From positions 1 through 36,231 of the forward strand of contig JANQJC010000024.1 in assembly GCA_028281825.1 (NCBI GenBank): 36,231 nucleotides of DNA. Reading direction: 5' to 3'. The stretch comes from Flavobacteriales bacterium (GTDB taxonomy: Bacteria > Bacteroidota > Bacteroidia > JANQJC01). This document shows, in pieces, positions 33,764 to 36,231 of the stretch. The position numbers were made by a program, and so were the translations under genes. The notes under the pieces are model-generated. The model saw only the letters and a program-made list of their open reading frames with translations. It did not search any database and had not been told where the DNA came from. Each line of letters starts with the position of its first letter. The first letter of the stretch is position 1.

Positions 33764-34077
33764 AATTATACTATTGAACTTAAAAAACTCCCCCATACCA
33801 AGCCCTATTTCTGTTATTATGAATGAGCGCAAATTAACAATTAATTCTCATAAAAGCAAGACGAATTGAGGTATATGAACGACGAATGAAGGTTTGTTTT
33901 CGACGAGCGACACTGTTGTTAAATGTTAAGTGTATGTTGTTTAATTGAAAACATAAGGATTCTAGGAGTTTGGGTTATTACTTGCGGGGCTATAAATAAG
34001 ACCGAATTTTGAGTTTATTTTTTGTAACAGGAAATTGTGCATTTTGGGTTTTTCCTAAAATGTAAGGCCCAATGCTC

Positions 34078-34085
34078 TATATTTG
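34078..34085 (+). promoter_or_regulatory. Bacteroidota -7 box for the CocE/NonD hydrolase gene
   Basis: TATATTTG matches TAnnTTTG and is 28 bases before ATG 34114. The 281-base gap upstream (33833-34113) shows no other feature I can support. Confidence 0.5.
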
Positions 34086-34113
34086 CATAGCTTCTTAATG
34101 CATTAAAACTAGG

Positions 34114-35985
34114 ATGATTCGGGCATTTTCTCTGATTTTTTTGTGTATCTCATTACCTGGGTTTCAAGATGTTGTCGGGCAGCCCTACTTTACATTGAGT
34201 GAGTGCTCCAATTGTAGTGAGGAAAAATATAAAGGGTATAAGTATTCCTCATTCTACCTTGAAATGAGGGACGGCATTAAAATAGCTTGTGATTTGTACT
34301 TGCCCAAGAAACTTGAAGAGGATGCCAAAATTCCCGCTATACTTCAACAAACCAGGTATGTGCGCTCGATGAGGGCTAAGTTTCCGCTTAACCTTTTTAT
34401 ACACCCGGTATTGGCTTCTGTGAGCGAAGAAGAGATAGAATACTTCACTAAGCGGGGATATGCCTATATGGTAGTGGATGTGCGAGGAACAGGAGCATCT
34501 TTTGGTACAAGGGCAATGGAATTTTCGATGCCTGAGATAAAAGACGGAGAGGAGATAGTGGATTGGATTATCTCTCAACCATGGTCAAACCAAAAAGTTG
34601 GAACCACTGGGATATCCTATGCTGGTACTACTGCAGAGTTGCTATTGGTGAATAAACATCCAGCCGTAAGGGCATGCATTCCACGTTCAAACATATTCGA
34701 CCTTTATAATCACATGGTTTTCCCAGGAGGGGTAAGGCAAGGGCCATTTGTAAAGGTTTGGCAAAAAACCACAGAATACCTGGATAATAACCAGTTTTTT
34801 GCTTTTGGAAAGAAGGCCGAGAAGTATCTGAAGGGAATTAATCCAGTGCAGAGTGACAAGAAAGGAGAGATGCTAGTAAGTGCCTATGAGGAGCATAAGG
34901 GGAACTTTGATGTTTTTACCGAGCTATTTAAAGTAGAATACAGGGACGAAAAACACCCTGAGCTACACCTTCCATTGGACCATTTTAGTATTCAATATTA
35001 CAGAGATGAAGTAAAAGCATCTAGAACACCTATTTATCGCATCGGTGGCTGGTATGACGGGGCCCTGCAGCGCTCAGTGATAGAAGGCTTTCAGAACATA
35101 CCTAATACAAAAAGGGCACTTCTGGGGCCGTGGGATCACGGACCAGGTAGTAATGCCAGTCCGTTTGCTGAAAATAAAAAAAAGAAAGTGGATATCTATC
35201 TTGAGATGCTTCGTTTCTACGATTATCACCTGAAAGGGATAGACACAGAGATTAATAATGAGGCTCGATTTATATATTACACAGTAGGTGAGGAAAAATG
35301 GAAATCCACAAATTATTGGCCGCTGCTAAACCAGCAATTGATTCCATTGTATTTCTCTGAAGGCGGGAAGTTAGTAAAGGACAGTAATATAGGAGAAGGA
35401 AAGGCCACCTACCGGATGGATTCGACTACCACATCAGGCAATACCTCTCGTTGGAATAGCCAAACAGAGCTTTACAAGAATGGACTCACACATTATAACG
35501 AAAGAACGGAAGAAACCAAAAAGCTGCTGAATTTTACCCTGGAGCCTTTTATTGAAGATTTGGTTTTAACAGGCCATCCGGTTTTGGAAATCTACCTGAG
35601 TGCGACTGATAAGGATGCAACCCTTCACTGCTATTTGGAAGATGTGGCGCCCGATGGGAGCGTAACCTATGTGACCGAAGGGCAATTTAGGGCTATTCAT
35701 AGAAAGTTATCTAACCCTGAATTGTATGTTACTGTTGGCCCCTACCACAGTTATATGGAACAAGATGCGCAACCTTTGGTGCCGGGTGAGCCAGCTTTGC
35801 TTGCTTTTGACCTCCATCCGATATCCTATTTATTTAAGAAAGGGCATTCTTTGCGTATTTCATTCGCTGGAGCGGATTTGCAGCATTTTGACCTTGAAGA
35901 TAGTGTGGCGAATGAGTTTACCATTCATTACTCCGAAGAGAATCTTAGTAAGATTACAATTCCTTTCGAGACACCTTGGCAATAG
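34114..35985 (+). CDS. Secreted CocE/NonD family hydrolase (X-Pro dipeptidyl-peptidase S15-like)
   Basis: The 623-residue protein has a signal peptide (MIRAFSLIFLCISLPGFQDVVGQ). Residues 45-350 form an alpha/beta-hydrolase domain: VVDVRGTGASFG near 120, nucleophile Ser168 in TTGISYAGTTAE, Asp315 in GGWYDGALQR and His342 in GPWDHGPG complete the triad. Residues about 360-620 form the jelly-roll C-terminal domain (LEIYLSATDKDATLHCYLEDV, GHSLRISFAGADLQHF). This is the CocE/NonD and X-Pro dipeptidyl-peptidase (S15) architecture. Members cleave esters, amides or beta-lactams, so the substrate is uncertain, though exported Bacteroidota members often act as acylases or peptidases. No T9SS sorting domain is present, so it is probably periplasmic. 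Confidence 0.92.
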   Translation: MIRAFSLIFLCISLPGFQDVVGQPYFTLSECSNCSEEKYKGYKYSSFYLEMRDGIKIACDLYLPKKLEEDAKIPAILQQTRYVRSMRAKFPLNLFIHPVLASVSEEEIEYFTKRGYAYMVVDVRGTGASFGTRAMEFSMPEIKDGEEIVDWIISQPWSNQKVGTTGISYAGTTAELLLVNKHPAVRACIPRSNIFDLYNHMVFPGGVRQGPFVKVWQKTTEYLDNNQFFAFGKKAEKYLKGINPVQSDKKGEMLVSAYEEHKGNFDVFTELFKVEYRDEKHPELHLPLDHFSIQYYRDEVKASRTPIYRIGGWYDGALQRSVIEGFQNIPNTKRALLGPWDHGPGSNASPFAENKKKKVDIYLEMLRFYDYHLKGIDTEINNEARFIYYTVGEEKWKSTNYWPLLNQQLIPLYFSEGGKLVKDSNIGEGKATYRMDSTTTSGNTSRWNSQTELYKNGLTHYNERTEETKKLLNFTLEPFIEDLVLTGHPVLEIYLSATDKDATLHCYLEDVAPDGSVTYVTEGQFRAIHRKLSNPELYVTVGPYHSYMEQDAQPLVPGEPALLAFDLHPISYLFKKGHSLRISFAGADLQHFDLEDSVANEFTIHYSEENLSKITIPFETPWQ

Positions 35986-36016
35986 GGCAAATCCATAGAT
36001 TACGGCAAATGACGTA

Positions 36017-36047
36017 TTGGGCGGGCTAATGGGCTGAAGTACTTTTG
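36017..36047 (+). promoter_or_regulatory. Two-element Bacteroidota promoter upstream of a candidate small RNA
   Basis: TTG at 36017-36019, a 20-base spacer and TACTTTTG at 36040-36047 fit the -33/-7 consensus. Transcription would begin near 36053, just before a pair of hairpins, and not before a protein gene. Confidence 0.5.
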
Positions 36048-36052
36048 TTTCA

Positions 36053-36142
36053 TCCCACCTATAAACCCTAACACCTGCTTCCAATATAATTATTGGAAGG
36101 GTGGGAAAGGCCCTTACTCAACTTGTTTTGAGTAGGGCTTTT
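36053..36142 (+). ncRNA. Candidate small structured RNA of about 90 nt
   Basis: After the promoter at 36017-36047 the predicted transcript starts with CCCACC (36054-36059), which can pair with GGTGGG (36100-36105). Inside this closing stem is a perfect 9-bp hairpin, CTTCCAATA (36078-36086) with TATTGGAAG (36091-36099), leaving an 18-base single-stranded stretch on its 5' side. It then ends in a terminator hairpin. No credible reading frame is present. It matches no RNA family I recognise. The alternative is that the hairpins only terminate the upstream hydrolase transcript, or a convergent gene beyond the window. Confidence 0.4.
36110..36142 (+). terminator. Rho-independent terminator
   Basis: GCCCTTACTCAA (36110-36121) pairs with TTGAGTAGGGC (36128-36138), with one bulged base and a 6-base loop, followed by TTTT. 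It would terminate the candidate small RNA and any read-through from the hydrolase gene. Confidence 0.75.
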
Positions 36143-36231
36143 ATATTTACCAGTAATTAGTTTTACACAAACAAAAACTACATCAAGTGAGAAGAAACAG
36201 AGATTACGTTAGGGCTAGATAAGTCAAGAAC

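Noticed and set aside
36178-36231. Possible 3' end of a minus-strand gene (17 codons then TAG) at the right edge
   Set aside because: Too short to distinguish from chance. The hairpin at 36110-36138 could terminate it, but its minus-strand T-tract is weak.

Overview
The window looks like chromosomal DNA of a Bacteroidota bacterium, most likely a free-living member of Cytophagales. The evidence is a type IX secretion (T9SS) C-terminal sorting domain, a PorZ homologue, DUF4175, DUF2807 and MORN-2 repeat proteins, many secreted or lipoprotein products, moderate-to-low G+C, no Shine-Dalgarno-like spacing, and repeated matches to the Bacteroidota sigma-factor box TAnnTTTG upstream of genes. I see no phage, insertion sequence, CRISPR array, rRNA or tRNA.

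Layout. 1-719: 5' part of an unknown minus-strand gene running off the left edge. 720-1261: non-coding, packed with short palindromic repeats. 1262-8557: plus-strand block of DUF4175 membrane/coiled-coil protein, RsbW-like ATPase, ybeY, mnmG and a methyltransferase. Two parS-like palindromes flank mnmG, one of them a full consensus match, suggesting an origin-proximal position. 8702-11057: DinB-like protein, a T9SS cargo protein and an unknown exported protein. 11065-16373: minus-strand signalling cluster of secreted MORN-2 repeat protein, six-PAS histidine kinase and LytTR response regulator. 16374-16871: very A+T-rich non-coding DNA with TTGAYAA-type repeats. 16872-20564: divergent TlpA-like lipoprotein and porZ, then recO. 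20561-25876: minus-strand envelope genes comprising an S46 dipeptidyl-peptidase, a small secreted protein, two coiled-coil membrane-anchored proteins and a DUF2807 lipoprotein. 26022-30963: NUDIX hydrolase, small predicted beta-barrel, trans-sulfuration-type PLP enzyme, a secreted unknown and a large lipoprotein. 31111-33189: YD-like secreted protein and an ALDH8-like aldehyde dehydrogenase. 33194-33763: an orphan protein resembling only the C-terminal domain of MurD. 34114-35985: secreted CocE/NonD hydrolase. 35986-36231: a promoter-structured RNA-terminator arrangement that may be a small RNA.

How the genes relate. The left block is translation and RNA maintenance: YbeY processes rRNA and MnmG modifies tRNA. 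The middle and right are dominated by cell-envelope and periplasmic functions: T9SS cargo and PorZ, peptidase, lipoproteins and a redox lipoprotein. The most unusual items are the parS pair around mnmG, the MurD C-domain orphan that has lost most substrate-contacting residues, the A+T-rich repeat-bearing gap and the candidate small RNA at the right edge.
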